This document shows, one piece after another, positions 51,925 to 60,283 of a stretch of DNA of 64,000 bases. Within the stretch, counting starts at the first letter, position 1. Every line of letters starts with the position of its first letter. The notes under the pieces were generated by a model that saw only the letters and a list, made by a program, of their open reading frames with translations, was not told where the DNA came from and ran no database searches. Both the position numbers and the translations under genes were made by a program. Source of the stretch: CAZLFQ01 sp964558975 (GTDB lineage: Bacteria > Pseudomonadota > Alphaproteobacteria > Rickettsiales > Midichloriaceae); NCBI GenBank assembly GCA_964558975.1, contig CAZLFQ010000001.1:620001-684000 (forward strand). The letters run 5' to 3'.

Positions 51925-52644
51925 TTAATCTTCCTTATCTTTCGATGACCTTAATGCGTATCCACCAAGTCTAACTGTTTTGATAACATCTTTACCATCT
52001 TTACTTACGGCAATTAGAGCTTTACGCAATCTTGTGATGTGAACATCGATAGTTCTGGTTCCAACATAAATGTCAGTTCCCCAAATTTTATCCATAATAG
52101 ATTCTCTTGAAAGAACTCTACCTGGGTTTTCCATTAGTGATTGTAAAATTTTAAATTCGATCGGAGATAATTTTAATTCCTTGCCAGCTCTTTCAACTGA
52201 ATGCATAGAAAGGTCAATTTTAATATCATCAAAATCTAAGAATTTGCCAGAGAATGCAGGCCTAATTCTTCTTAGAACAGCCTTAATTCTTGCAGATAAT
52301 TCTACTGGCGAGAATGGTTTTGTTATATAGTCATCCGCGCCACGCTCTAAACCTGTAATTTTATCTATTTCTTCACCTTTTGCTGATAGCATTATAATCG
52401 GAATATTCATTGTTTCTGGCTGCGAACGCAACGCTTTACAAACATCAATACCCGTCATTCCTGGAAGCATCCAATCAAGCAGCACTAAATCAGGTGGTGA
52501 ACTTTTGGCAGAGTCAATGGCATCGTTCCCGTTATCAACGAGGTTAACCATGTATCCTGCTTTTTTTAAGTTATACTTAATGATCGAAGAAATAGACTCA
52601 TCATCTTCAACAACTAATATCGTAGGCTGCAAATTTTTTGCCAT
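51925..52644 (-). CDS. phoB: PhoB-type response regulator
   Basis: A 239-residue transcription regulator. The receiver domain has the acid pocket VVEDDE, phospho-Asp57 in LVLLDWMLPG, Lys in TKPFSPVELSARIKAVLRR, all close to PhoB; the C-terminal OmpR-type winged helix has LSPIEFKILQSLMENPGRVLSRESIMDKIWG and DVHITRLRKAL. No phoR or pst genes are adjacent; instead it precedes cckA. Whether it answers phosphate limitation here is not shown. Confidence 0.87.
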   Translation of the reverse strand: MAKNLQPTILVVEDDESISSIIKYNLKKAGYMVNLVDNGNDAIDSAKSSPPDLVLLDWMLPGMTGIDVCKALRSQPETMNIPIIMLSAKGEEIDKITGLERGADDYITKPFSPVELSARIKAVLRRIRPAFSGKFLDFDDIKIDLSMHSVERAGKELKLSPIEFKILQSLMENPGRVLSRESIMDKIWGTDIYVGTRTIDVHITRLRKALIAVSKDGKDVIKTVRLGGYALRSSKDKED

Positions 52645-52831
52645 AAAAATTACGATTTCTATCTACTACATTGATTATATTACGTTTTGGCACACTTGTA
52701 AACAAGCAAATATTAAGATGTCAATATCTTTTATGTTAAGTTTTTTTATTCACTTAGATTGACAATAAATATATGAGCTGCAACAATGTTACTTTCTAGT
52801 TGATCTAAAGGCTTTTTTACGAGTATTTCGA

Positions 52832-53377
52832 ATGCTGAAAACAATACCTAATTATCTGACTTTACTGAGAATTTTTCTGATCCCTATACTAATTGTCGCA
52901 TTCTATTTAGATGGCAAGGTGGCACACTGGGTAACAGCAATTATATTCGTTTTTGCAAGTATTACAGATTATTTAGATGGATTTATTGCCCGCAGATACA
53001 ATGCCCACTCCAGTTTTGGCAAAGTATTTGACCCTATTGCAGACAAATTATTGGTCGTTTCCACGCTTGTTATGCTAGTGCACTTTGATCGCGCCCATTT
53101 TATACCATGCCTTTTAATACTTCTTCGCGAAATCACCGTATCTGGACTACGCGAATCTCTGGCTGAATTTAAAATAAGTATTCCTGTAAGCAACCTTGCT
53201 AAGGCAAAAACCGCATTACAGATGGTAGCGATCATAATTTTACTACTAGGTGAAAAAGCTACTGGCATTCCAAATTTAGATGCAATTGGCGGAATTCTAA
53301 TCTGGGCTGCAGCCGCACTAACCCTGATTACAGGATACGTTTACTTACGTGAAGGACTCAAAACCGCCAGTTTTTAA
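52832..53377 (+). CDS. pgsA: CDP-diacylglycerol-glycerol-3-phosphate 3-phosphatidyltransferase
   Basis: A 181-residue membrane enzyme that makes phosphatidylglycerol phosphate, the precursor of phosphatidylglycerol and cardiolipin. The CDP-alcohol motif DYLDGFIARRYNAHSSFGKVF, followed by DPIADK, supplies the metal-binding Asp residues. Start MLKTIPNYLTLLRIFLIP is the family start. Divergent from phoB. Confidence 0.94.
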   Translation: MLKTIPNYLTLLRIFLIPILIVAFYLDGKVAHWVTAIIFVFASITDYLDGFIARRYNAHSSFGKVFDPIADKLLVVSTLVMLVHFDRAHFIPCLLILLREITVSGLRESLAEFKISIPVSNLAKAKTALQMVAIIILLLGEKATGIPNLDAIGGILIWAAAALTLITGYVYLREGLKTASF

Positions 53378-53444
53378 CTAATTCCAATTTATTGAACTTA
53401 ATCCAAAAATATATTATATTCCCCCCAGAACGTATGGCATTAAA

Positions 53445-54518
53445 ATGAAAACTTATAGACCAGAATTAGAAGCAAGATATGAGTTCCTTCTTTTAGGTGG
53501 TCACGCGAAAGAATTAAATGAACTCCACCAACAACTTGGATACAGCTCTGAATTAGAAACAGATGATGCTCGCAATAATTCTGAGGCAATAGCAAATGCA
53601 ATTGCTGCAGATAATTTTGATGACTTCGTTGAGCAACTTTGTTTAGGTGTACCACTGAGTGGAAGAGAATTTGCCAAATTTTACTTTGATGCTGAATCAT
53701 TTGCTAAACAAGAAAAATTTTTAGCTGCTCTTTGGACGCACCCAACTGTGTCTAGTAACCTCAAACTTCTTTCTGAGGTGTGGAACATAATATATACAGC
53801 GAATCAAGCCGCTACTCTAGAGAAATTTTTCATGAACATGAGAGATTATGGCGTGTTCTCCATTGCAGATTTACTTCAAAGCAAAGGCAAGTCTAGTGGT
53901 ATATTAAATTCTATTATTTTTAATTCTAATGTAGAGAGTAATACTGCCGTCCTTAAATTAATTTTACGCCATTTAAAAGAGTGCCCTACCGTCGAGGGAG
54001 CAAGAACTCCTTTGGAAATTGAATTAGCACATTTTGGGGCTGGTTACAGTCCTTTGCATGATTCAGTAAGATACAATCAACCAAAAGCTGTTCGAGCAAT
54101 CTTGGAAGTTGCAGCTGATAATCCAAAATTACTCAAAGAAATGCTTGGGGCAAAAATATTCCACCAAGGTAAGGAAGTTACTGCAATTGGCATGCTTATT
54201 ATAATTCCCAAGCGCGAGTTAACTGAAGAGGATATTGCTGGCTTCAAGGCTCGAGGAATGGATTATAATAAAGTGCTAGAAATAAAAGGTATGCTACTCC
54301 AATATCAAAAAATGGTCGATGATTTAGATAGAACATTAGCTATCACCACCAGCACTGCTTCAAATACTACACTTGCAACAACATCTATACCAAATGCAAC
54401 AGCCATAACTTCGCTAGAAATTAATTTTTACGACGCAGTACAAGTTCAGCAACATAGCACTAGAGCAAGGCTAACAAACTCCGATGTGGAATTATTCCAC
54501 TTCTTTGGAACCTTTTAA
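53445..54518 (+). CDS. hypothetical effector-like protein with weak ankyrin-like part, 357 aa
   Basis: Unrecognised protein without signal peptide. Residues about 5-100 match the 97-195 segment of the 24061 protein (NELHQQLGY; FDDFVEQLCLG; LSGREF; a His-Pro near residue 99). Further on, GAGYSPLHDSVRYNQPKAVRAILEVAADNP resembles a single ankyrin-like repeat. Residues 300-330 are a Thr/Ser/Ala-rich low-complexity stretch (TTSTASNTTLATTSIPNAT). The ATG lacks a clear ribosome site. The gene lies between pgsA and the convergent lipid A operon. Together with the related protein it suggests a small lineage-specific family. Confidence 0.75.
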   Translation: MKTYRPELEARYEFLLLGGHAKELNELHQQLGYSSELETDDARNNSEAIANAIAADNFDDFVEQLCLGVPLSGREFAKFYFDAESFAKQEKFLAALWTHPTVSSNLKLLSEVWNIIYTANQAATLEKFFMNMRDYGVFSIADLLQSKGKSSGILNSIIFNSNVESNTAVLKLILRHLKECPTVEGARTPLEIELAHFGAGYSPLHDSVRYNQPKAVRAILEVAADNPKLLKEMLGAKIFHQGKEVTAIGMLIIIPKRELTEEDIAGFKARGMDYNKVLEIKGMLLQYQKMVDDLDRTLAITTSTASNTTLATTSIPNATAITSLEINFYDAVQVQQHSTRARLTNSDVELFHFFGTF

Positions 54519-54536
54519 ATAAGCAGTTGGTAGATA

Positions 54537-55358
54537 TTAAATGCCAACTATAAAAATCTTATATTGGTTTGCCAACTTAACTGTCTTAGCCTGATCTAAG
54601 ATCAAAGCTGAGCCAGCTTCAGCAGCTATTCCTTGGAATCCATATGCGTGAGCATTCTCGACTGTTTCAGGTCCTATACAAGGAAGATCAACGCGCCTGT
54701 CTTGTCTTGGTTTTGAAATTTTAATCAATACAGGTCCTTCACCAGATTGTTTAATCTCACCGCATCTCTTTAGCAACTCATCTGTTCCTTCTGCTGCTTC
54801 AACACCAAGCACTAATCCATTCTGAATAACTAACGATTGCCCAACGTCAAAATCTGCAATACCTTTTAGAACTTTCAAACCTTTTTTTACATCAGCAAGA
54901 GCTGCTTTAGATGGCTTTGTCTTAGTTAAGTTTGCTTTGTTCAATACAATTCGTGCTGCAATTTTTTCTGGAGCAATAATTTGAAACCCTTCTTTTTCAA
55001 GAAAGCGAAGTATAGTTTGTAATATACTATTATCTGCTAAGCCGTGCTTAATAATTTGCGCAAACAACTTCGCACCTTTCAAATCTAATAATAATCTAGA
55101 AATATCTGCACGCCTTACTTTCCCAGCGAGTGTGATGTGTGAAACCTGTTCTTCTTTTAATTTTTTAATTATTTTAGATACTTTAAACACTGGAAAGCGA
55201 TGAAGCTCTACATCTGAAAAAACACCAAAATCCGTCTCGTTATCTAAACCAATTACAACAACATCAGTCTTTGATTCCAAACACGCATCATAGACATGAC
55301 GAGGTAAGTAGCCATCACCTGCGATTATTCCTAATTTTTTTATTCCCTTAAATGCCAT
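54537..55358 (-). CDS. lpxI: UDP-2,3-diacylglucosamine pyrophosphatase LpxI
   Basis: A 273-residue cytoplasmic enzyme that splits UDP-2,3-diacylglucosamine to lipid X plus UMP in lipid A synthesis; alphaproteobacteria use LpxI in place of LpxH. Family phrases: KKLGIIAGDGYLPRHVYDA at the start, LAGKVRRADISRLLLDLKG, and the C-terminal VDLPCIGPETVENAH and GIAAEAGSALIL. Last in the lpxD-fabZ-lpxA-lpxI operon. lpxB, often next, is not present. Confidence 0.94.
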   Translation of the reverse strand: MAFKGIKKLGIIAGDGYLPRHVYDACLESKTDVVVIGLDNETDFGVFSDVELHRFPVFKVSKIIKKLKEEQVSHITLAGKVRRADISRLLLDLKGAKLFAQIIKHGLADNSILQTILRFLEKEGFQIIAPEKIAARIVLNKANLTKTKPSKAALADVKKGLKVLKGIADFDVGQSLVIQNGLVLGVEAAEGTDELLKRCGEIKQSGEGPVLIKISKPRQDRRVDLPCIGPETVENAHAYGFQGIAAEAGSALILDQAKTVKLANQYKIFIVGI

Positions 55359-56159
55359 CTATTTTCTTTTACCTTTTGGAAAGCATACTGAGCGCGAAGT
55401 ATCTTGTTTCAAAAACGCCAGCACTTCTGTTATATATTGGTTGTCCTTAAATTTATTTTCAACTTCTTCGATTCGTTTGTCGAATGTTTCTTGTTCATCT
55501 AGGAATATTATTCTGTAAGCTTCTCTCAAGCTATTAATAGTTTCACGATCAAAATTTCTGCGTTTTAACCCAACTAAATTAAGTCCTTCAAGATTTGCTC
55601 TTTCACCATAAGCATTGCCATATGGTATCACATCTTGATCGATTCCACTCATGCCACCTATAATTGCATGCTGACCAATTCTCACAAACTGACGTACAGC
55701 TGAAAGCCCACCAATAATTGCAAAATCACCAACCTCAACATGTCCTGCTAATGTTGCGTGGTTTGCCATCAGTACATTGTTACCAACGATGCAATCATGA
55801 GCTACGTGCGAGCTGATCATAAATAAGCAATTATCGCCAACTACTGTTTCCATTCGGCCAGTTGCAGTGCCAGGATGCATGGTTACATATTCACGAATCT
55901 TATTGTTTTTGCCAATAATCAAGCGCGATTTCTCGCCTTTGTATTTTAAGTCCTGCGTTACCAAGCCTATTGCTGCGAAAGGAAAAATTTCCGTTCCTTC
56001 GCCCACAGTTGTTACGCCGTCCATGCAAATGTGCGATATCAATTTAACACCATCTGATAATTCGACATTTTCGCCAATTGTACAGTATGGCCCGATCTCA
56101 ACCGTTGAGGCGATTTTTGCTTTTGGATGAACAATTGCAGTCTGATGAATTATAGCCAT
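55359..56159 (-). CDS. lpxA: UDP-N-acetylglucosamine O-acyltransferase LpxA
   Basis: A 266-residue enzyme that transfers the first 3-hydroxyacyl chain to UDP-GlcNAc. Left-handed beta-helix hexapeptide repeats run from residue 5 to about 185; the active-site His lies in SSHVAHDCIVGNNVLM, and the C-terminal helical part begins near NLEGLNLVGLKRRNF. Complete. It begins two bases after fabZ and touches lpxI. Confidence 0.96.
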   Translation of the reverse strand: MAIIHQTAIVHPKAKIASTVEIGPYCTIGENVELSDGVKLISHICMDGVTTVGEGTEIFPFAAIGLVTQDLKYKGEKSRLIIGKNNKIREYVTMHPGTATGRMETVVGDNCLFMISSHVAHDCIVGNNVLMANHATLAGHVEVGDFAIIGGLSAVRQFVRIGQHAIIGGMSGIDQDVIPYGNAYGERANLEGLNLVGLKRRNFDRETINSLREAYRIIFLDEQETFDKRIEEVENKFKDNQYITEVLAFLKQDTSRSVCFPKGKRK

Positions 56160-56161
56160 TT

Positions 56162-56623
56162 CTATACTACCTTATTTTTATCAACAATCATTGCAGAGAA
56201 AACAGCATTTGCAACTCTCTGACCATCAACCTTAGCTTCGCCTTTCATCTTCCAAACATTACCTCTGTTCTTTACTTTTTCAACATGAAGATACAAAGAA
56301 TCGCCGGGAACAACTGGCTTTCTAAATTGAGCTTCTTCAATTGACATGAAATATACAACTTTTTTTTCAGGATCAATGTCTGGTGTGTTGTGGATTACAA
56401 AAATTCCAGCAGCTTGTGCCATTGCTTCAATAATTAAAACCCCAGGCATTACAGGATGTGACGGAAAGTGCCCAGTAAAAAATTCTTCATTTATGGTTAC
56501 ATTTTTTAGCGCGACAATTCCTTTGTCTCCTTCAATGCTCACCACTCTATCAACCATTAACAACGGGTAACGATGCGGCAGCATCTTCATTATTTTTTCA
56601 ACATGCATCAATGCATTACTCAT
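56162..56623 (-). CDS. fabZ: 3-hydroxyacyl-[acyl-carrier-protein] dehydratase FabZ
   Basis: A 153-residue hot-dog-fold enzyme of fatty acid synthesis. Motifs: LPHRYPLLMVDRV, then GHFPSHPVMPGVLIIEAMAQAAG with the catalytic His and, on the long helix, Glu. It overlaps lpxD by 8 bases and is followed by lpxA, the normal order, and supplies acyl chains shared with lipid A. Confidence 0.96.
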   Translation of the reverse strand: MSNALMHVEKIMKMLPHRYPLLMVDRVVSIEGDKGIVALKNVTINEEFFTGHFPSHPVMPGVLIIEAMAQAAGIFVIHNTPDIDPEKKVVYFMSIEEAQFRKPVVPGDSLYLHVEKVKNRGNVWKMKGEAKVDGQRVANAVFSAMIVDKNKVV

Positions 56624-57650
56624 TTGCTCCTTCCTTTTTACTAGTTTTATCAGTTTGTTTTTTTAAAAATGCGGTTATCCGTAACCATTGTTTTAATGGC
56701 AAAGCAGGTGAGCCACCAAGTACAGACCCTGGCTCAACATCTGACATGATTCCACTTTGCGCAGCAATCATTGTTCTATCGCCAATGCTTATATGCCCAG
56801 CGATTCCAACTTGACCACCAAGCATAACACCATTGCCTACTGTAGTGCTTCCAGCAACCCCAACTTGCGAAACTATAAAGCAGTTTTTTCCAATTTTTAC
56901 GTTGTGACCAATCTGAACTAAATTATCAATTTTAGTTCCATCGCCAATTACTGTGTCCTCAATTGCCCCGCGATCAATACACGTATTTGCACCAATCTCA
57001 ACATTGTTTCCTATAATCACAGTGCCTAATTGCTCAACTTTAGTAATGCCTTGTGCATCTGGAGCAAAACCAAAACCATCTTGACCAATCCTCGCACCAG
57101 AGTGAATAATACTACTCTCACCAATCTCACAATATGCTAAAGTGCAGTTAGATCTAACTTGGGTATTTTTTCCAATCTTAACCCCCAAATCAATTACAGT
57201 ATTTGCCCCGATAACACAATTTTCACCTATTTCAACATCCGAACCTATTACCACATTTTCAGCGACATGAGCAGACTCATGAACAACTGCAAATGGCGAA
57301 ATAACTGCAGACGGTGCTTTACTTGCCATAAATTTTCTAGGCGGATAAAATTCTGCTGCAATTATTGCATAAGATTGATATGGGTTTTTACTGACTAACA
57401 AAGTCATTCCCTTTGGCGCTAAACTTACGAATCTTTCTTCAACAATACAGGCTGCGGCTTTGCTTTTCTGGAATGCACCAACATACTTTGCATTGCTCAA
57501 AAAACTAATTTCATTCTCTTTTGCGCCATCTAGTGTAGCAATATTATGGATTGTAATCTTGTCATCACCAACAACATTACAGTTAGCAGATTTCGCTAAC
57601 TCTTTAACAGAGAACAATCTTTCTTTTTTAAAAAATCTTTGATTAGGCAT
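56616..57650 (-). CDS. lpxD: UDP-3-O-acylglucosamine N-acyltransferase LpxD
   Basis: A 344-residue acyltransferase for the third lipid A step. The N-terminal uridine-binding part (about 1-110) is followed by hexapeptide repeats through residue 320; the catalytic His lies in LVQIGHNVKIG, with IGQDGFGFAPD before it. First gene of the lipid A operon, but bamA, usual upstream neighbour, is missing. Confidence 0.95.
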   Translation of the reverse strand: MPNQRFFKKERLFSVKELAKSANCNVVGDDKITIHNIATLDGAKENEISFLSNAKYVGAFQKSKAAACIVEERFVSLAPKGMTLLVSKNPYQSYAIIAAEFYPPRKFMASKAPSAVISPFAVVHESAHVAENVVIGSDVEIGENCVIGANTVIDLGVKIGKNTQVRSNCTLAYCEIGESSIIHSGARIGQDGFGFAPDAQGITKVEQLGTVIIGNNVEIGANTCIDRGAIEDTVIGDGTKIDNLVQIGHNVKIGKNCFIVSQVGVAGSTTVGNGVMLGGQVGIAGHISIGDRTMIAAQSGIMSDVEPGSVLGGSPALPLKQWLRITAFLKKQTDKTSKKEGANE

Positions 57651-57706
57651 ACCATCTCTCTAAAACTGATAAATCCTAGAATCTAGGGCTTATATTGTCA
57701 ATCAAC

Positions 57707-58615
57707 TTATAAACTAATTTCTGCAGAAACCATTGTATTTCTAAGACTGGATGCCCTAGTTGGAGCATAACATTGCTTGGGTTTTACAACAGTAGGTGCA
57801 GGACTTTCAACTTCTCTCTTTAGCCTTACAAATTTTTGCTCAATACCATACTGAATCATAGGATCTAAAACTTTTTCTTTAATTATACTGATCAAAACAT
57901 CAGTTGTTGGTGCGACTTCTATAAATGCTCTTTTGTCAAATAGGGAAATTTTAGGTGTTTTGTTATCTTCACCTAACACTTCTAATTTTGTAGTAAGTTC
58001 TTCGATCATACTATCAGATGAAGCTACTAGTATTTCGCTATACTCACTGAGTTTTTGCAATCTCTGCAGCTGGCAGGTCTCTTTACCTGTACCTGATGTA
58101 AACTTCGCAAGTGTACTTCCTAGAAATGTTTCGGCATACTTAATGTCAAACTGCGCGCTAGCTGAGGGTGATTGAATAAAGAAATTCCCTTCAGTGACGG
58201 CAAAGCTTTTGTTTTTTAGAAGCAATAGCAAGCTTTGTGTAGCAGTAACTATTGAATTATCACTGCTTAAAACAACTACGACTGCGTCAAAAATTTTATT
58301 TTTAAATTGCGGTTCTTTTGGAAACCAGTTCAACCGTCTATTAATCTCATGGTAGTCATTAAACGATCGGGGAGAAGCACTCTTTTCAATCCCACTTATA
58401 GCCAATTCCACTCTTTCTATCAAAGACTTACATGCGGAATTAAGGGTTGAAAAATAATTATAACGATCTCGTAAAAGATTTCTTATTGCATCATCACTTG
58501 GATTTTCCAATTCCCCAAAGCAACCAATTTTAAATAGAAAAAAAGCAACGGGGTTTAAACCTTCCGCTTGTTGAGGAAAGAATTTTTCAACTACATCTAA
58601 AAAACCGAATCTCAT
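57707..58615 (-). CDS. hypothetical protein, 302 aa, unrecognised
   Basis: Soluble mixed alpha/beta protein without signal or membrane segment. The central part has a hydrophobic strand (FDAVVVVLSSDN) and a run of Leu (QSLLLLLKNKSF). The C-terminal 40 residues are basic and Pro/Ser-containing (VESPAPTVVKPKQ). No family recognised, no relation seen to the other unknown proteins in this window. It is a single gene between engB and the lipid A operon, on the same strand as both. Confidence 0.7.
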   Translation of the reverse strand: MRFGFLDVVEKFFPQQAEGLNPVAFFLFKIGCFGELENPSDDAIRNLLRDRYNYFSTLNSACKSLIERVELAISGIEKSASPRSFNDYHEINRRLNWFPKEPQFKNKIFDAVVVVLSSDNSIVTATQSLLLLLKNKSFAVTEGNFFIQSPSASAQFDIKYAETFLGSTLAKFTSGTGKETCQLQRLQKLSEYSEILVASSDSMIEELTTKLEVLGEDNKTPKISLFDKRAFIEVAPTTDVLISIIKEKVLDPMIQYGIEQKFVRLKREVESPAPTVVKPKQCYAPTRASSLRNTMVSAEISL

Positions 58616-58709
58616 GTAGCACTAACTAATTTAGTAAAATCGAGCAAGTGTAGCTCATCTTTTCAATCAATGCAAATCGTCTACATCTCAATATCTTAGG
58701 CCGCACTTC

Positions 58710-59324
58710 CTAAGCAAAGAATCTGGTAATCTCTAAACGAAGGTCATCAATACCTATCTTTTCCTCACTACTTGTAAACAATATATGAGGATGGCAAGCC
58801 GCATGTTCCTTTATCTTTTCTGAAACAGCTTTTATATTTTCTTCTAATTCCTTTTTTGATGGCTTATCAGCTTTAGTTAAAACAACTTGATATGACACAG
58901 CTGCATCGTCTAGATACTTCATCGTGTCTATGTCATCTTTTTTTAGTGGATGGCGACTATCAATTAGCAAATATGCTCTCTTTAACTGCTGACGACCCGT
59001 TAAATAATAATAAATTAAATCTTTCCATCTCGCTTTTTCACTTTTGTCCCTTTTGGCATAACCATATCCTGGCATATCCACTAAATAAACTTTCTCACCC
59101 AAGTTGAAAAAGTTTATTTGCCTTGTACAACCTGGAGTCTGCGAAACTCTGGCTAAACTCTTTCTATTAGTTAATGCATTGATTAGACTAGACTTACCAA
59201 CATTGGACCTGCCGATAAAAGCAACTTCAGGTAAATTTGTAGGCGGGATCGACTCAAGACTCATAGCCCCAATTACGAAATCACAACTTCCTGAAAATAA
59301 TTTTATTCTATCTTGATCATCCAT
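58710..59324 (-). CDS. engB: ribosome biogenesis GTPase YihA/YsxC (EngB)
   Basis: A 204-residue GTPase of large-subunit ribosome assembly. Motifs: G1 GRSNVGKSSLINALTNRK, TPGCTRQINFF (switch I), VDMPGYGYAK (G3) and LTKADK (G4). Full length. It is divergent from the small basic gene at 59399. Confidence 0.95.
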   Translation of the reverse strand: MDDQDRIKLFSGSCDFVIGAMSLESIPPTNLPEVAFIGRSNVGKSSLINALTNRKSLARVSQTPGCTRQINFFNLGEKVYLVDMPGYGYAKRDKSEKARWKDLIYYYLTGRQQLKRAYLLIDSRHPLKKDDIDTMKYLDDAAVSYQVVLTKADKPSKKELEENIKAVSEKIKEHAACHPHILFTSSEEKIGIDDLRLEITRFFA

Positions 59325-59398
59325 ACTTAAACCTTGCGAAAAAAGTCATTTTAGCATAGTATGCTTCAAGAAAGAATAAATTTTATTAGAGTCTTACA

Positions 59399-59599
59399 AT
59401 GGCAACAGCAAAAAAAGGGTCAAAAAACAACGTAGCAAACCGTGGTACAGGTGCGAAAGTCAAAGTTTATAACGGTCAAAACGTGTTCCCTGTAAAGTAT
59501 ATTGGCCAAGGCAAAAGCTTTATGGCAGCTCAATATGAGAATAAAAAAATGGTTCTTGGACCAAACGGAGAAGTACTTCCTTACGGTTCAATTCAATAA
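59399..59599 (+). CDS. small conserved-looking hypothetical protein, 66 aa
   Basis: A basic N-terminal half (MATAKKGSKNNVANRGTG) and a C-terminal half with alternating short strands and Gly turns (FPVKYIGQGKSFMAAQYENK, LGPNGEVLPYGSI). The second half resembles short proteins of unknown function from phage and intracellular bacteria ending in a Gly-x-x-Leu/Val-Pro-x motif; I recall the pattern but cannot name a family. It has its own spacer upstream, and no membrane or signal segment. Confidence 0.65.
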   Translation: MATAKKGSKNNVANRGTGAKVKVYNGQNVFPVKYIGQGKSFMAAQYENKKMVLGPNGEVLPYGSIQ

Positions 59600-59610
59600 A
59601 TTTTAACGAG

Positions 59611-59638
59611 TTAACCGTTTGTTAACTAAATCTATATA
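59611..59638 (+). promoter_or_regulatory. CtrA-type TTAA-N7-TTAAC box with -10 element
   Basis: TTAACCGTTTGTTAAC (59611-59626) is an exact TTAA-N7-TTAAC. TATATA at 59633-59638 lies 16 bases after the TTAACC half, so the box would cover the -35. The 59673 ATG follows. Confidence 0.5.
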
Positions 59639-59672
59639 AGCTCTTAAGTATTAAAGAATACTTGGAGCTTAT

Positions 59673-60242
59673 ATGGAAGACCATGTACAACATCTTAAAA
59701 GTTATCTAGGCCCAACTGGTGCGAATGGTTCAAGTGAAGCCCAAAAAGTTAGAACACAGGAAGTTGCTTCAGTTGCAATGACAGTCTATACCTTTATGGA
59801 CTATATGTTCGAAGAAATTGAATATACTGGATTCCAAGGCGTTGAATTCCTAGAAAAGTGCGAATTATTTCTAAAAGCCGTGACTCCAAGCTACCCAGCA
59901 ACTGGCTTTAATCAAATCCTTCAAACCCTTCTACACATTGACAACAGATTTCCACGAACCAAGTTCTTCCAAGGATTTCAGGGATTAAGATCTTTATGCT
60001 CTGGGGATAGCGGCAAAGTAATTGAACTAATACAATCAGACGGCAAATCACAAATTTCAAACACCTCAAATCTACATAAAGACTTAATATTATTTGGTAC
60101 TTTTTTAGTTGAGAAAATCATTAGAATGATCAAGCAAATTCGTGCTAAAAAAGAAGCATCGCAATGGCCAACAACAGAATACAGAAAGCAAATCGACGAG
60201 TTTTTTGACCAATGCGTAGTTCAAACCGTAAGCCATCTATAG
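59673..60242 (+). CDS. hypothetical protein, 189 aa
   Basis: Unrecognised, mainly helical, soluble, without signal. Helices are suggested by VRTQEVASVAMTVYTFMDYMFEEIE and DLILFGTFLVEKIIRMIKQIRAKKE. TTGGAG precedes the ATG. It lies between two house-keeping-type genes, engB and mtaB, and its end is close to mtaB (41 bases). The upstream CtrA-type box groups it with other accessory genes in the window. Confidence 0.72.
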   Translation: MEDHVQHLKSYLGPTGANGSSEAQKVRTQEVASVAMTVYTFMDYMFEEIEYTGFQGVEFLEKCELFLKAVTPSYPATGFNQILQTLLHIDNRFPRTKFFQGFQGLRSLCSGDSGKVIELIQSDGKSQISNTSNLHKDLILFGTFLVEKIIRMIKQIRAKKEASQWPTTEYRKQIDEFFDQCVVQTVSHL

Positions 60243-60283
60243 CAATACTTGGCATTTATCGGTTATTTTGCTATACTCACCGC

